Source: Cinclus cinclus
Lineage: Eukaryota > Chordata > Aves > Passeriformes > Cinclidae
Direction: 5' to 3'
Assembly (NCBI RefSeq): GCF_963662255.1
Contig: NC_085052.1
Location: 10,933,807 to 10,997,806 of the forward strand
Length of the DNA stretch: 64,000 bases
Part shown: piece after piece, positions 49,301 to 62,092 of the stretch
Layout of the letters: every line of letters begins with the position of its first letter
Numbering within the stretch: the stretch's first letter is position 1
Translations under genes and position numbers: made by a program
The notes under the pieces: model-generated
What the model saw: the letters and a program-made list of their open reading frames with translations, nothing else
What the model was told of the DNA's origin: nothing
Database searches by the model: none

Positions 49301-52300
49301 CAAACTGCTAAAGGCCCCTGGCACTGTTTTAATTGCCCATGTGGTTGAACATAAGCAGCAAACTTTTGGAAGAGTGTGGGAGCCAAGTCTTCTTTTACAG
49401 AGACCCTTGGCTCTGTGGTGCCTCTGTCACACGCAGTGATCCTCATTTCAGCCCAGTGATGAGTGAGGTCCCTGCTCAGGGCTTTTACCCTTGGTGATCC
49501 ATAATGGTGCTTCAGGGGCAAGCTTCCTTTCAGACAAGGAAATTCCAGCATGAGTCGGGTCAGCTACATACAAAGTGAGTATGTTCTCTGCACTGACAGA
49601 GTTCTAGAGAGACCTTCAGGGGTCACTGCACTTTCAGACCCCAACCATCCTCCCCTCTTAGCTCAGAACTGAAGTCCCACAGAAGGCCACCATAGGAGAG
49701 AAGTCTGGGAAATAATTTTACAGGACTCTAGAAGCCTGGCAGGCAGATCCTCAAGTCTACCTGGTAAATTTATCACAAGGCACAGAATGAATATTCTTCC
49801 TATACAGCCAAGACTGGAAAATCCAGCTGTGTTATCTTTGACAAACTCTCAGACATTCTCTCAGCATACAGCTCTAGTAGGAAATTGAGGAATCAAATGT
49901 AAACTTGTGTGTATTGTGCAATGCGTGCACACACACACATGTAATTACATGTGCATAGAGAGGACACATCCTGCTGGCTTGGTTTTCCATTTCTCACCAA
50001 TAACTTTCTAAACCCCTGAAAAATTCTATAAGTTTGTCAGACAAAAAGGGATCACATTGCCTATTCATAAGTAACAGCAAAACTCTGTAGAAAAGCATCC
50101 CTCAGGTCTCTTATTCAATACAAGTTGTCAGTAAATTAAGTGGTACAAGTTTGTGGGAACCCAGTCTTTGTTCTTCCTGTCACGAAAGTGTTTCTCATGA
50201 TCTGGCATTGCTTACTGTTGGAGACAGGTTCAATGACCAGAGATCCAGTGGCTTTGTCTAATCCGGTATCCAGTATGGGTTTGTGAAGCATTGCCTCATG
50301 TAATCTCAGTTCAGTTCCTTGAACTTTGAATGGGGAAAAGCAGCATTTGTGAATGAATCCTGCAGAAACGAGATTTCACAAATCATGTTGGGTCTCTAAG
50401 GAGCACACTCCTCCTGCAAATGAATGAAATTGTTATCATATGATGCAGGCTGCAGAATTTTCTGTCTTCTGCAGAAATTGCTGTCTTTTCCCCCCAGGCA
50501 TTGGCAATTTCCAATCCAAGTTTCATCTGATGGGCAATGCCTGACAGAGCAGTGTTGTGGGTCCTTCAAAGCCAAAGGCTTCTGAGCAAAACACTTCTAA
50601 AGCTATGGCATAAGAATAAATACACAATCTCAGAAGATGTGCGGCACATTAAATGCTCTTCATTAAATATTTACTGAGAGAGTAAACTTGCTGTTTCTGG
50701 TTTTGCCATAGAATGGTGCTAATGTATACGTTTGGTGCACACATTGTTCTACACCAGGATCTGTTTAGTGGAAGTAGAGTTGTACATGTGCTAGCAACCA
50801 ACACAAGTATTGCACTGAAATACAATGTACTAGCAACATATTTTAAAGTTAAACTATTAGAAGGACTGTAGGGTGATTAGTAGAATAGCTGGCAGAATTA
50901 TTTAGGAAAATGCCTTCATTAGAAAATTTGTTAACTGAAGACCCAAAATACTCCCTTAACTGCTTTGTTCAACCAGGTCTTGTACAGAGTATTTGCCAAT
51001 CTCGAAGTGTTAGATGTAACACAGAGTTAATTGAATTTTTTGTAGGCTTCACATTAAATTTGTGCAAAAGGACATTGCTGAATCAGGGATTCAATGAGCA
51101 AACAGTTAAACAAAGGAATCATGTGCAAGGCTTGAGCCAGGAAGCAGAAGGCAGGAATCCAGTTTTTTTTTACAGTTCTGCCTTTGGGAAAGTTAGATTA
51201 ATCTTTATACTTGTACTAGATTTTGAGCTTTCTGTAATATACCTTAGGCATCTCAGATATAATTAGAAATAGTAATCTAATGGCGGTCTCGTGCTTATTG
51301 TACTTAGCAATAGTGGGATTTAGTTAATTAGTACATTTCATGTGCTTTGGGGTCCTTGGACAATGAAGGTCATGTACCTACTTAGATAGATGCTTGGGAA
51401 AATGTAGGCTATTATTATTCAGATGAATTTGAAGTTTTATCAGTCAGTTATGGAGGACTGAGGCTGAGATAACCACTCCAGGTCTTAGTGTGGCCACCAG
51501 TTCCTAGAGAAGACAGATTCAACATTTTCATTACCAAAATTACTATTAAAAAAAAAAAAAGGAAGGAAAACATTATATATATAGAGGACTCGTTTGAAAG
51601 TTAGGACAAGCTGTGCTAAAAACAATGAGGGGAAGACAGCAGGACTTGGTTGTGACAAGTCCTGAACATAGATTTTTTGGTGCCTTAAATACACAGCTAA
51701 AGCTCTGCTCACCATTTTGGACATCTGTAAGGATTTTTCCCTTGTGAGTTCTCAGTCAGATGTGGTTCACATCAACTAGCATATTCAGTGGTGATGGTGA
51801 GGGGTGAGATGACAGGCAGACACACTGAAGAGACCTTCTTTTCCTCAAAGAAAGCAGTGAAGGAAATCTATTAACCTTTTCCCACTTTATCCATCAGTGT
51901 TTCAAATCTCTTTGTCCTTTGAGTGACTATTTAGTTTTACAATAAAATGTCATATGCACTTGGTTGGGTTCCAATATTCAGATTTTATGTTAAAAGCAAC
52001 AGCAAAAACAACCAAAATATTAAGGAAGGACTTTCAGGAGGACAGAAACATCCATAACATTTGCTTTCTTGGCTTAGAAGAAATACTGGTTACAAAGTCA
52101 AATAGTGGAGAAAAAGGGAGAAGGAGAAAAAGTAACCAGTCAGCACCATTATTCCCTTCAGGATAAATATCTTTAATGATAATTAAATGTGTGCAGGAGT
52201 TCATGTGGATCCATCTTAATTTTGATGCAAAATATAAAGATCACAAGATGCAAAATAAACGAAGGAATCAAATATTGATGGGCAAGCAGAAACAAATTCA

Positions 52301-54455
52301 ATTCTTTGATTTTTTTCCTATTTTTTGCTACTTGAGCCTTGGTCCAGAACAGGCTTCTGCATATTAGTAGTCTACTTAAGCTCATCAATTTCTAGATTTT
52401 AGGATTGTAATGAGCCATTACTATCATCCAATATGACCTGCAGAACACAAGCCAGAGAATTCCAGCTGATAATTTCTGCAGTCCAATCAGCTGCTCATTG
52501 ATTTGCTCTTCCAGGATGCTGAGCTTTCTGGCCCCAGCTGGGCCAAGCATTTCAAAGTGATCCATGTTAAGAAGGAGATAAGATGGCTCCTCACAGCTTA
52601 AAACTACCCACAGAGGTGTCCTATGTGAACAGAGCTTAAAGTGGTTTTCTAATAAAGAATTTAATCCTTCCTGGTGGTAGGAAGGTGACTGAGGTGAGAG
52701 ACCATAACCAAGGCAGATGAGAGTGAACACAGACTCGCTCACCAAACACCAACAGGATCCTCTGTTAGGCTGCTCAGAGCACAAACTCTGTTTTTCTTCA
52801 AGTGTTACTTCACTGGGATCAAACCAGGGTTTAACAATGCACTGATCAATGGCACTGTAGACAGAAATATTCCTAAGACGTAGAGAAGACATCTTGGATG
52901 ATTTCAAGGACTTTGAAGCTCACCAAAACTCAAACCTTCTTATTGTGGAAAGGGGAATTTCAGCAAAATTCCATTTAATTAAAGCTTTGAATTTAGTTCT
53001 AATGCAGAAATAAAACAAAGGTGAAATCTCTCAAGTCAGTTTAAAAGCAAAACGCCAGACCCCTGAGAAAGCACATTCCTTGTTTCCTTTCTTCTCTGCC
53101 CTTTAAAATGGGTTGTTATACTCACTTACAGCTCTCTGGGACTGTTCCTCTTGCTTTCTTTGAGCACTTTTACAAAAGCAAGAAAGGAAAAATACTTGTC
53201 ATTCTTTAATCCTTGAGTTCAACAGACATTCTGGGATTCCAGTCTGAAATGTCAAACTGCTTACGTCCACTGCAGAACAAAGTTGAATTTTCAAGTATTT
53301 TATTTATTTATCTATTTGTCTGGGTTAAAAGTTATCCTAGCACCTGTCATGTTCCTTGTTAAAGCCCTTTGGTGAAAGGACTTTGAAGCAGTGTTCATAA
53401 ATCTAATTCTTAAATAGCATTCCTTTGAGGTTAAAAAAAAATAAAAGAGACAAAGCTCACTGTTTTTCACTGTTCATTAGATTTTCTTATCTGGAATGAG
53501 CAGGGGGCTTTAAAAGGAACAAAAAGAAAGCAGCAACTCCAATTGCCTGCAATAACTTCAGTACCATGCCTAGGTCTGCATCCTTATGTGTTCAGTGAAT
53601 AAGAACCCAGGTAATAGCAGTGAATCAGCTGTAATGTTTATCCATCAGAAGTGTCATGGTATGTGCTTGTGATGGTCTGAGTTCAACTTCTTCACTTGCC
53701 CAAAGGCTGGTGGCCTCTCCCTGAAAGTCATTTAGCACCCCTATATAATTGAGAGTTTTCAATTTGCAAATAGAATGGGCAGGTCCCTCCTTGAATATCT
53801 GATTTCTCTGAACTTCACAGGAAAGTCAAAGCCACACTCAAGACTAGGGAGTTTATTCCCTATTCCTTTGAAAAACCTCAGAATCATGTTCAGTTTCTAC
53901 TACATAATGGCCTAAAACCCTACCAAATGATATGTTTTTCTTTTTCTTCATTATTTTGAAAGACAGAAGCTCACTTGATATAAAATGTAGATCCAGTTTA
54001 CATTTCTGAACATGAACATCGCCTATGATAAAAAATGAAGAAATGTAGCATTACTTCAGTATTCCTACTTTAATTAATTTGAAGAAGTTTCATTTTAAAA
54101 AGGTAAAAAGTTTTTGTGTAATCCTCATACTGTAATCACTATGTCATAATTTCATTTTACTTGAGTATTTAAGTATGATTTAATTATTTTAAAGGATATA
54201 TCAACATCTAATTTCAAAAAATAAAAGTTCAGAATTTTAAAAAATGTTTAGAAAAAAAAATTAACAGCTATCCCCATTTCAGCTTTTCATTTTGAACAGA
54301 ATATCAGAAATTGCTAAAAGAATCATGGTTTTCAGACCAGACTTCATACATTTTGGGTAGCACTGCTCAGATTTCAGAGACCAGCATAAAAACGGGTTCT
54401 TGCCATCTGTGCTTTTAGCATCATCTCTTTCTTTAGGCTCATAACAAGCAGCCTT

Positions 54456-54474
54456 ACCTCCGCCGTGGTCGGAG
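54456..54474. other. GC hairpin in a CpG pocket
   Basis: CCTCCG-CCGTGGT-CGGAGG forms a 6-bp stem with a 7-base loop. It lies in a small CpG-enriched patch (about 54455-54605), unusual for the AT-rich surroundings. A second small inverted repeat, TGCCAG-AGCC-CTGGCA, lies about 40 bp downstream. Confidence 0.55.
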
Positions 54475-55742
54475 GGTGAGGCTGCATTTGCAGCAGCAGT
54501 GAATGAGCAGTGCCAGAGCCCTGGCACTGCTGGCCCATCAGGGGCTGTCAATAACCGTGTGTGGTCTGTGCATCTCAGCGTGTTCATCACTCTGCCATCG
54601 GGATGGGACACCTGCTCAGCAGATGGAAACCTGACAGCTCCATCTCTCTGAACTGCTTTCTTGTGTCAGGGATCATTCAAGGCATCCCTTTTTTATAAAT
54701 ACCCACTCTCTTCAGCAAAATCACAGGGTGAGTCGGAAAGGAAATGTGCTTCAAAGTCTTTGTTGATTCCTGTAGTAAATGCCAATTGTTCCTAAGAGGA
54801 TGGCTCCCTGATCAGGAGCTGAGCATCTCCTAATATCCTGCTTATTTTGAATGCCAGAAAAGGAGAGGAAAAAGTAAAAAGCCTAACTCTTGAGAATTTA
54901 GACTAAATGGGAGTTTAACACCATTAATTTTATAGCCTATTTATTTTCCTAGTCCCTGTAATGGTCAGTGGCCTTCCATAACTGTGCAAGGAAAAAAATA
55001 TCCTAAAATAAAAGGTACCTAAGGTCTCATCATTTTTTTTTTTTTTTCAGGGCTGATTCAATTCTCAGCCAGCATGGGCTCTGTTCTTACTGTTATGCAG
55101 CTGCACCAAGGATGGCAAAGATGGAGGTGACAAGAAGCTGAAGGGAACCAGTCAATCATGTCCCAGGTATGTTTTCTGCATTAGCTACAGTATAAAGTAA
55201 CCTTCTTCTCACGTCTGCATTGCAGATGGAAGACACATCAAAGATGGTTTAAAAACAAAACTGACAGCAAAACCAAGGAGCACCTGACTGCTCCCTGAGT
55301 ACCAATTGCTGGGCTCTGTCCTACAGCTATGCTGCAACTCTACCCTCAACTAGAGCTTAACACTACCTGAAATTCTTCTGACTTAAACAACAAATTTAAG
55401 AGGAATTGGATTTTTGCAGTATATTGCAGCAACTGTACTGTAGTTGGACCCAGACCAGACCTTTCTCTGTCTCTTCACCCTCTCCTCACTGAAGCTGGTC
55501 CTTGTCCCTTCTGTATGTCTCAGCCTCCAGGCTCTGGTAAGGGTCATGCCTGGGAAGTTGGGGTTGCATCTCAGAATGATCAATCCAAAGATGGGAAACA
55601 ATGTATACCGAGCAAAACTCCCCTCTGTTCACCCTTTTCTGCCGACCAAGAATGTCACGGAAAGGCTGGGGCAGGTACAGCAGCACGTGTGCCATCAGGC
55701 AGCGCTGAGCTGCCATCCTCCTCTGAGGGGGTAGGAATGACA

Positions 55743-55758
55743 GTGGCAGAGCTGCCAC
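55743..55758. other. Short perfect inverted repeat
   Basis: GTGGCAG-AG-CTGCCAC is a 7-bp inverted repeat around a 2-base centre. A near-palindrome of this size can be a dimeric protein-binding site or chance. No function is assigned. Confidence 0.6.
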
Positions 55759-56402
55759 ATTCCCAACCAGGCAGACTCTGGATGAGTTAATTCTGCTGCA
55801 TCCTTCCTACCACAGCAGTAATAGCGACAGTGCTGCTCTGACAGATTCCCAGAGTTCATTTCTTGATGAGACAGAGAAGGCAGCTCTTGTGCCAAGTCCT
55901 ATAGAACCTGGCAGGACTGTGTACTTCATATCAGCGGGTTACATCTCTAGCTTTTCTTTATTTTCATAAAGAAGTACTATGTATTTCTTTTTGTCAGTAA
56001 GCCTCACAGCATTTTAGTGAAAAAATGAATGTAGAAAGTAACTTACAAGACATGTCCCACATTTCTGGACAGAAATGAAGAAGAAATCAGCAGAGAAAAA
56101 GTAACATTCCTCCTCTGACAAGTGTTAGTCTTGTGCAGCTGCCTGATTTTTTTTTTTTTCCCTGAAAACCCCTGCTGGGATTTTTCATGGAATCAGTCCT
56201 CTGACTCCAGGAAATAAATCGTGAATTACAAAATGCCTGGAACTTTGCTACCAAATCTGCTTTCCCTTCAGGCTACCAGAACCTCATCAAACCCAGCACA
56301 ATGAAGGCTGCAATCAGAAGAAGCAGTTTCCTCTTGCAGCTGCTTGTTCACTCCTTGTATTGGCCACATGTGGCACAAAACCATGCTGGATTGAGACACT
56401 GC

Positions 56403-56438
56403 CACAGCACATACCATAGCACATACTACAGCACGTAC
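56403..56438. repeat. 12-bp tandem, 3 copies
   Basis: CACAGCACATAC, CATAGCACATAC and TACAGCACGTAC, with a partial fourth copy (CACATGG). Drift between copies shows it is not recent. It produces repeating codons in short frames on both strands. Confidence 0.9.
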
Positions 56439-59400
56439 CACATGGTTTGCTTCAAAACCAATAAAAAACCTCAAGCAGCACAGAGACCTGATTCAAATAA
56501 AGCTTATTTTAGTGGCAGTGCCTTACAGGCATCTATTGTAACCACGGATGTCAGTGAAGAATCACAAAAATAGTACTTCTGTGTGTTCTGTAAGACCTGA
56601 TAAAATTAACTGACTGACTGCCCCATTCTGGGAGAGTGAGTGCACTAAGCTTCAGCTTGCAAAAAAAATAAAAAAAAAAAATCCAAAACTCATGCCACTA
56701 ACTTGCATGAGAAATAAATCCTGTGTTCAACAGGCTTGTCATTTGGTGATGAGTCACCACTCACCTTATAATGAATGGCATTAATTTGATTTTGAAGGAA
56801 CAGCTTTTGCATGTAACATCTCATGAGGTTATAAACAACACATGAATCTGATACATGCTGTACAGACAGCTCATGTGGGCAAATAAAGCAGATTTTATTC
56901 ATGGAGGAAATCCCAGAGGGAGATGGGAATTTGTTCTAATGACAGTTAATCTCAGGGTTTAAGAAGTAGGGAAAAACAAGGGGAAATAATTTATTAACCT
57001 GTCCCAGCTGGTGGTAGTGTCAGTGCTTTAGGAGGATTTGTACATGTGCACACAATCCTCCCCCGTCCCTGCACACAGACACCCTCCTTCTACCCCCAGG
57101 GGATTCAGAAATGTGATTCAGAAATTCAAAAAACGCAATTCCTGTGAAGTCAGGCACCTGTTCACCTGAACTTCTATCAGTCAGGCCCACTTTTGAACAT
57201 GTGCATATTTGACACACTTTCCCCTATCTACACTTATTATCTTCTCCATCTGGGAGCCATCTCTCCTTCCTACTTTTCCCAGATTACAGGTGTTATTGCA
57301 GAAAGATGGTTTGTCCTGGTTCCTTTGCAGGGTAGTGAGAAAAGGGCAAGGGAAACAGCCCAGGCATCTTTGCACCCTGCTGTCTTTCCTGTTCTGCATT
57401 TTCTATGATTGTGAGGATAAGGGTTCAGTATATTTGTATATTTATATCTGTTAGGTGATGTAGAAACGTGTTGTGACACTGACCTCTATCTAATTCAACT
57501 CCTCTTGTAAATGAAAAATCAGTGTGGGAAACTGCATCCATGGAGCTGAGTATGGAAAAGGACAGGTGGCTGAGGTCCCTGGAAAAACCCAAGCTATTTG
57601 TGCCTCGTTGTAAAGTAGGCGTTGGCTTACATCTGTACACAAAAGTTATGCACACACAGAGCACACTTTTATTTTTATCTTCTTTTTAAAAAAGAGATCT
57701 CACACCATGTCTTTGAGTTAAAAACAAATATGGAAATTAACACAAAGAGAGTCATTTAAAATTGAAATTATTTTTACTGCCTCTCCATCACTTCTGTTCC
57801 AAGTAGCTGTTGAACATTACCCTGTCAACTCCTCAAGTATTTAACTACAAAATACCCTTCATAAATAATGTAGACAGATTAACAAAATGGTACATAATTA
57901 CTGCAAATTTCGAGTCCCCTTGCAGAATATATTTTACCCATGATTACAGTGCTTACAGACTTTCCAAACAGTCTCTTGCATATTTGACAGTAAGCCACAG
58001 GAAAATTTCAGCTGTCTATAGCTCCATTTTAGAATCTATAAAAACTTAGATTAACATGTTATTAAAGACTTTGATTTAGGAAACACCTTATATATTTTTC
58101 TATTTTTTCCCCTTTCATTTAGGGTTAAAAAAAAAAAGCACAAGATAGCACTTGTAAAGTGGAAGTTTTCAAAGTTGATTGTATGTTCATAGCTCTGTAA
58201 CAAGGTACTTTCACTCTGGCAGAGACTCAAACGAGACAATTAACAGGAGTAATGAAGCAATTCAAAGAGAGAGTTGTGGGGCTTTTTAATTGGTGCTTCA
58301 GAAAGCCAAAGTTCCCTCTATACAGAAAAGAGAGGAGCCAGGGAGTAATTGCCTCTCCATTTATCTAAAAAGGAAATCTCAGTCAAATAAGCTCTTGATC
58401 TTAGCTCAGGAAGGTCATGGTTCTCTGGAAGTGTACAGATGTTCCTCCCATGCAGTGAGGGACCCTTTAGTGATTTGAAAGGTTTTACTCTGGTCATTAC
58501 AAGATACTGAATGAATGCTAAAATAAAAGCTAAAATATAGATTCTCTGTGGTTCCTATTGTGATGTAAGGGAAAATTTCTACAAACTGCAACAGCAGCTG
58601 AGAGTGTGTCTGTTCAATATTAGACAGTCATCTTATATCTGAGTGCTTTACTGTGTTGATGGTCACATTACAGATGTGACTTTGAGTAAGGACAAGATAT
58701 CCACTTCTGAGAGTCTGAATGTATGTTGAGTAACTGGCCCCAGAGCAACCTATGCTTTTCAGACTAAGAACATGGGATTAGTCTTTCAGAGCCCTGAGAA
58801 GGCAACAAAAGCACCAGTATTTGATCAGGGTCCAATACAGTCCTCAAAAGTGTACCTATGTAAAAGTTTCAGCAGTGTAAGCACAGTTCAATTTTGTTTT
58901 CATTCCCAGGCCAGCTCAGCTCAGCTCTCACTCTGTGTCTTCTCTGTTCTCCACATTCATCTTGGGAAAGCAAAGACAGCAGCAGGCAAATTGCCTCTAA
59001 ATTCCATAAAGCCTTGAATGCCCATTGCTGTTCAGTGCCTGCAGTATTTAAGTTAGATTGGTACCCTGCAGAACTGTCTTGTTGCCATCCCATTTTTGTT
59101 CTCATTGGTAACCAACTACTCTCCTTATGCCTCGAGTTGAAAAACCTTCTTCAGAAAGAAATCCTGACTTCAGTAAGGTGTAGGTGCATTAACCTACCTG
59201 CTTCTCTGCCTTGGATGTATGAACAGAACACTCTCAGCTGCTGTTAACCTTGAGATTCTTACACAACAGTAAGGGAAAGACAAAGTTCTGACTATATCAG
59301 AGAGGTATCAGGAAAGAAACTGGATCATTTCTAAATAAATGTCTTCTAGGCAACACACCTGTTAAAAAAACATCAGGTTCTAAAAGAGATTCATTTGCAT

Positions 59401-61987
59401 TGTGGTGGAAAAATTGCTCATGGAATCCTCAGGCATCCTCTTGGATGTATTGAGGGTAAAGACTTCAGAACTGAAAAGGGAATTTCATCTTCAGTTATTG
59501 CAACAGATAATGATAAATTTGTGGCTTTCTTATCCACAGGTACTTGCCCTTGTCAGCAAATGTGGGATGGATACCTTGAAACGCTGTGCAAGTTACTTCT
59601 AGACAGGCAAGTCTTACTTTATACAAAGAAGGAATTTACTGGTATATTGCAATCTGAAAGTACATTGGCTGTTCCCCATGCAGTAGAGGTAAAATTAGGG
59701 CCTTATTTAAGATGGTGTTCAGGTTACCTTCCTTCCACTTGTCACACGTGATCTTGGAAAGACATCTGTTCTCTCAGTGCTCTGTTATTTTGGTCTGTAA
59801 ATTAAAGGTATTATGACTCTTCACATCACCCTCTCTAGATCACAACTAGATCAGAATGAAGAACAGATATTTTATTCAATGGTTGACTTTAAAAATCAGG
59901 AAAATAATTTGCTGTAGATTAAATGAAAATTGAGATATCTTCTTTGTAATTTTTATTTTTCATAAAAGCCATCTGCAGATATTGTGTTCAATCCCAAGAA
60001 AAGTGATTCATTTTATTTTGGAGTTTAAAAATTATTTATATTTAAAAAATACATTTTAATATGTTTCATATTGTCAAGTTTTCATTTGAAAGAAAACACT
60101 CATAACTTTTTATTTTAAAATTCCCAAATTGTGAGAGATTTAGCATCCAAGGTATTATTTCTCATTTTGACAGTAGTGAAGTGTTGTCATTTTAATTTTT
60201 AAAAATCAATTATCCGCAAACCATTTCCTTGTTGCAGTGCAAGGGAGAAGTGCTGATACTATCTGCAAAATTTGAAGCAGTTTCATAAATAACTGTGATT
60301 CTTCCAGTTTTCATTTTCTATTTTTGCCTGTTGTTTTTTTTCTATAACACAGTTCAGTGTATAGTTCCATGGTACAATGAGTACCCAGCCTCAATGGAAT
60401 CACATTTAGCTGAGATAATTGCTTCTGTTTTCTAGGGAAGAAAAGAATAACATCAGTGACATAGTGGGCAGACCTGCTGCAAACACTGACAGTCCCATGA
60501 ACAGCAGTGAATTTTGTATTTCTGTCAATTAATCTTCATGTTTATTATCTGAAAAAATGACAGGGTTAGGATGGAGGACACAGTTTATCACTTATCCCAG
60601 TCTTGGTTTGCTTTTATCATTTTGCTTTATATTCTACAAAGTCCCAAACTTGACCTGAATTAGGTCCCGTGTCAGTTTCTCTCATTCTTATCTCATGGCA
60701 GCAGGCAGGAGATCTTTTATGATCAGTATTTCACCTCATTTGTTCCAGTTGTGTCTCTGGTTCTGCCAGAGGAAAAAGAAACATGAGAACAACAATTTCT
60801 CTTGTTGACAATCAGACTGCAGCATAAGTCTACTCTGACTTGTATCTTCTGTCTTACCCCTTCCCCCCAGCTCAAAGCTCTCACCTTCCTGGGTCTTGCC
60901 ACTGATTTCAGATCTGATCATCTGCTTCTGTTGCCCTTCCACTTCCATCTTCCACACTTCTGCACCGGAGATTTTGGAGCCTGAAGCCCCATACTTCATA
61001 GCAGCATTAAGCAGTAACTACCAACAGTGATAATGGGAGATTTAAATAGATTGTTCTTCCCTACCATCACTGAAGTTCTACTTCTGAATGTGAGCAAATG
61101 AAGGATAATGCCAAGTTTTCCTTGCAACACATTGTTTCCTTGTCTCATGTGGGGTAAGAATGAAGCAAGTGAAAGTCCTCTAAGAATCTATCATTCTGGT
61201 TTATCTTCATTCATATATTGCATAGATTTTCAAACTTTAATTTGGTACTCCTCATAAATGGCATCCACTAATGGTAGGTCTCTAATCTTAGAAGAGCCAC
61301 AGAGAAGCAAGTCCAGACTCTGGCAGTTTGCCACGTGGTGCTTCACTGCATTCTAGAACTGAGTTTCTCCTGAAACAGAGTAAAAACTCTGCCTCCCTCA
61401 TCCGTGTGTGCGGATCCTGGTGGGTACCTCATTATGCAGACTGGCCACATGCTTGCAATTTTTGCATATAGATTACATCTAGCAATTGCAGATTCTCTTG
61501 TAGGATCTAACAGTGTAAGAGATGAAGACAAAACTTTGTCCACAGACACTGTTTATTTTATGTAGGATGACTCTGAAAAGTTGAGGTTCTTGTGTTTAGG
61601 AGTTTAGGTGAATGCTGGATGATGTTGGACAAAGTTAAATGTCAAGTTGAATAGGTATATAAATGTCTCATACAATACTCCATGTCAAACAATTGTTGTG
61701 CTGCTTTCATTAGGGGAACTTTCATGACATGCAAACAAAATGAGAATTAATTTTTAAGGCTTAGGTGACACAATGCCATTTTGCAGAGCTCTAAAACTAA
61801 ACGGTTTTTCTTGTTCTGCAAAGTCACTCAATGACTTTTGTTTTCATGGATGCTTAAAAACGACATCACTTACCTATAAACCTACTTCTGCTTCACTGTC
61901 TTCCTGAGCATCTCTGAATAAGTATTTATCATTGCCACACACATTTGAAATGCCAAGATATTATTGCCCTTTGTGGAAGCTAGGGAG

Positions 61988-62092
61988 ACCAAGAAAGAAA
62001 CTGTGATTTCCTCAAGATCATAAAAGTATTCTGGGAGAAAAAATCAGGATTTCCACTATTTGGGAGAGAGAACTTTCTACTGTCCCCTATTT
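61988..62092 (-). mobile_element. MIR/CORE-SINE-like relic
   Basis: A second old SINE fragment in minus orientation. From left to right it shows AGAAACTGTGATTTCCTCAAGATCA (61996-62020, compare GTGACTTGCCCAAGGTCA of inverted MIR), then AAAGTATTCTGGGAGAAAAAATCAGGATTT (62022-62052, compare AGTAAGTGGCAGAGCCAGGATTT), and after a drifted 20 bp, AACTTTCTACTGTCCC (62071-62086, compare CTCTTTCTACTGTACC). The match is colinear over the full SINE core and 3' side. It overlaps short minus-strand open frames that should not be taken as genes. A database search with a sensitive profile would settle the subfamily. Confidence 0.6.

Larger units (their letters stand above)
46343..61987. other. Non-genic unique sequence
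   Basis: No gene seen. A CpG pocket near 49050-49110 (TTCCGCGG, CTCGGG, AGCGCAGC, GCCGCAGG) gives overlapping short frames on both strands. The longest frame of the window, 171 codons on the minus strand at 52392-52907, is here and is discussed in the findings. A possible noncoding exon is at 55051-55166. AT-rich stretches at 53930-54270 and 59880-60220 hold nothing recognisable. Confidence 0.6.

Noticed and set aside
54279..54611. 110-codon minus-strand frame
   Set aside because: It owes its length to the local GC-rich patch. No family is recognisable.
59395..59751. 118-codon plus-strand frame, with a TTTCTTATCCACAG acceptor-like site inside and an overlapping 66-codon frame
   Set aside because: No domain or family is recognisable, its length is expected by chance, and no matching donor gives a coherent exon.
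60580..60700. Words resembling the 3' part of MIR (GTGTCAGTTTCTCTCATTC)
   Set aside because: Spacing to the other MIR-like words is wrong and the core is absent.
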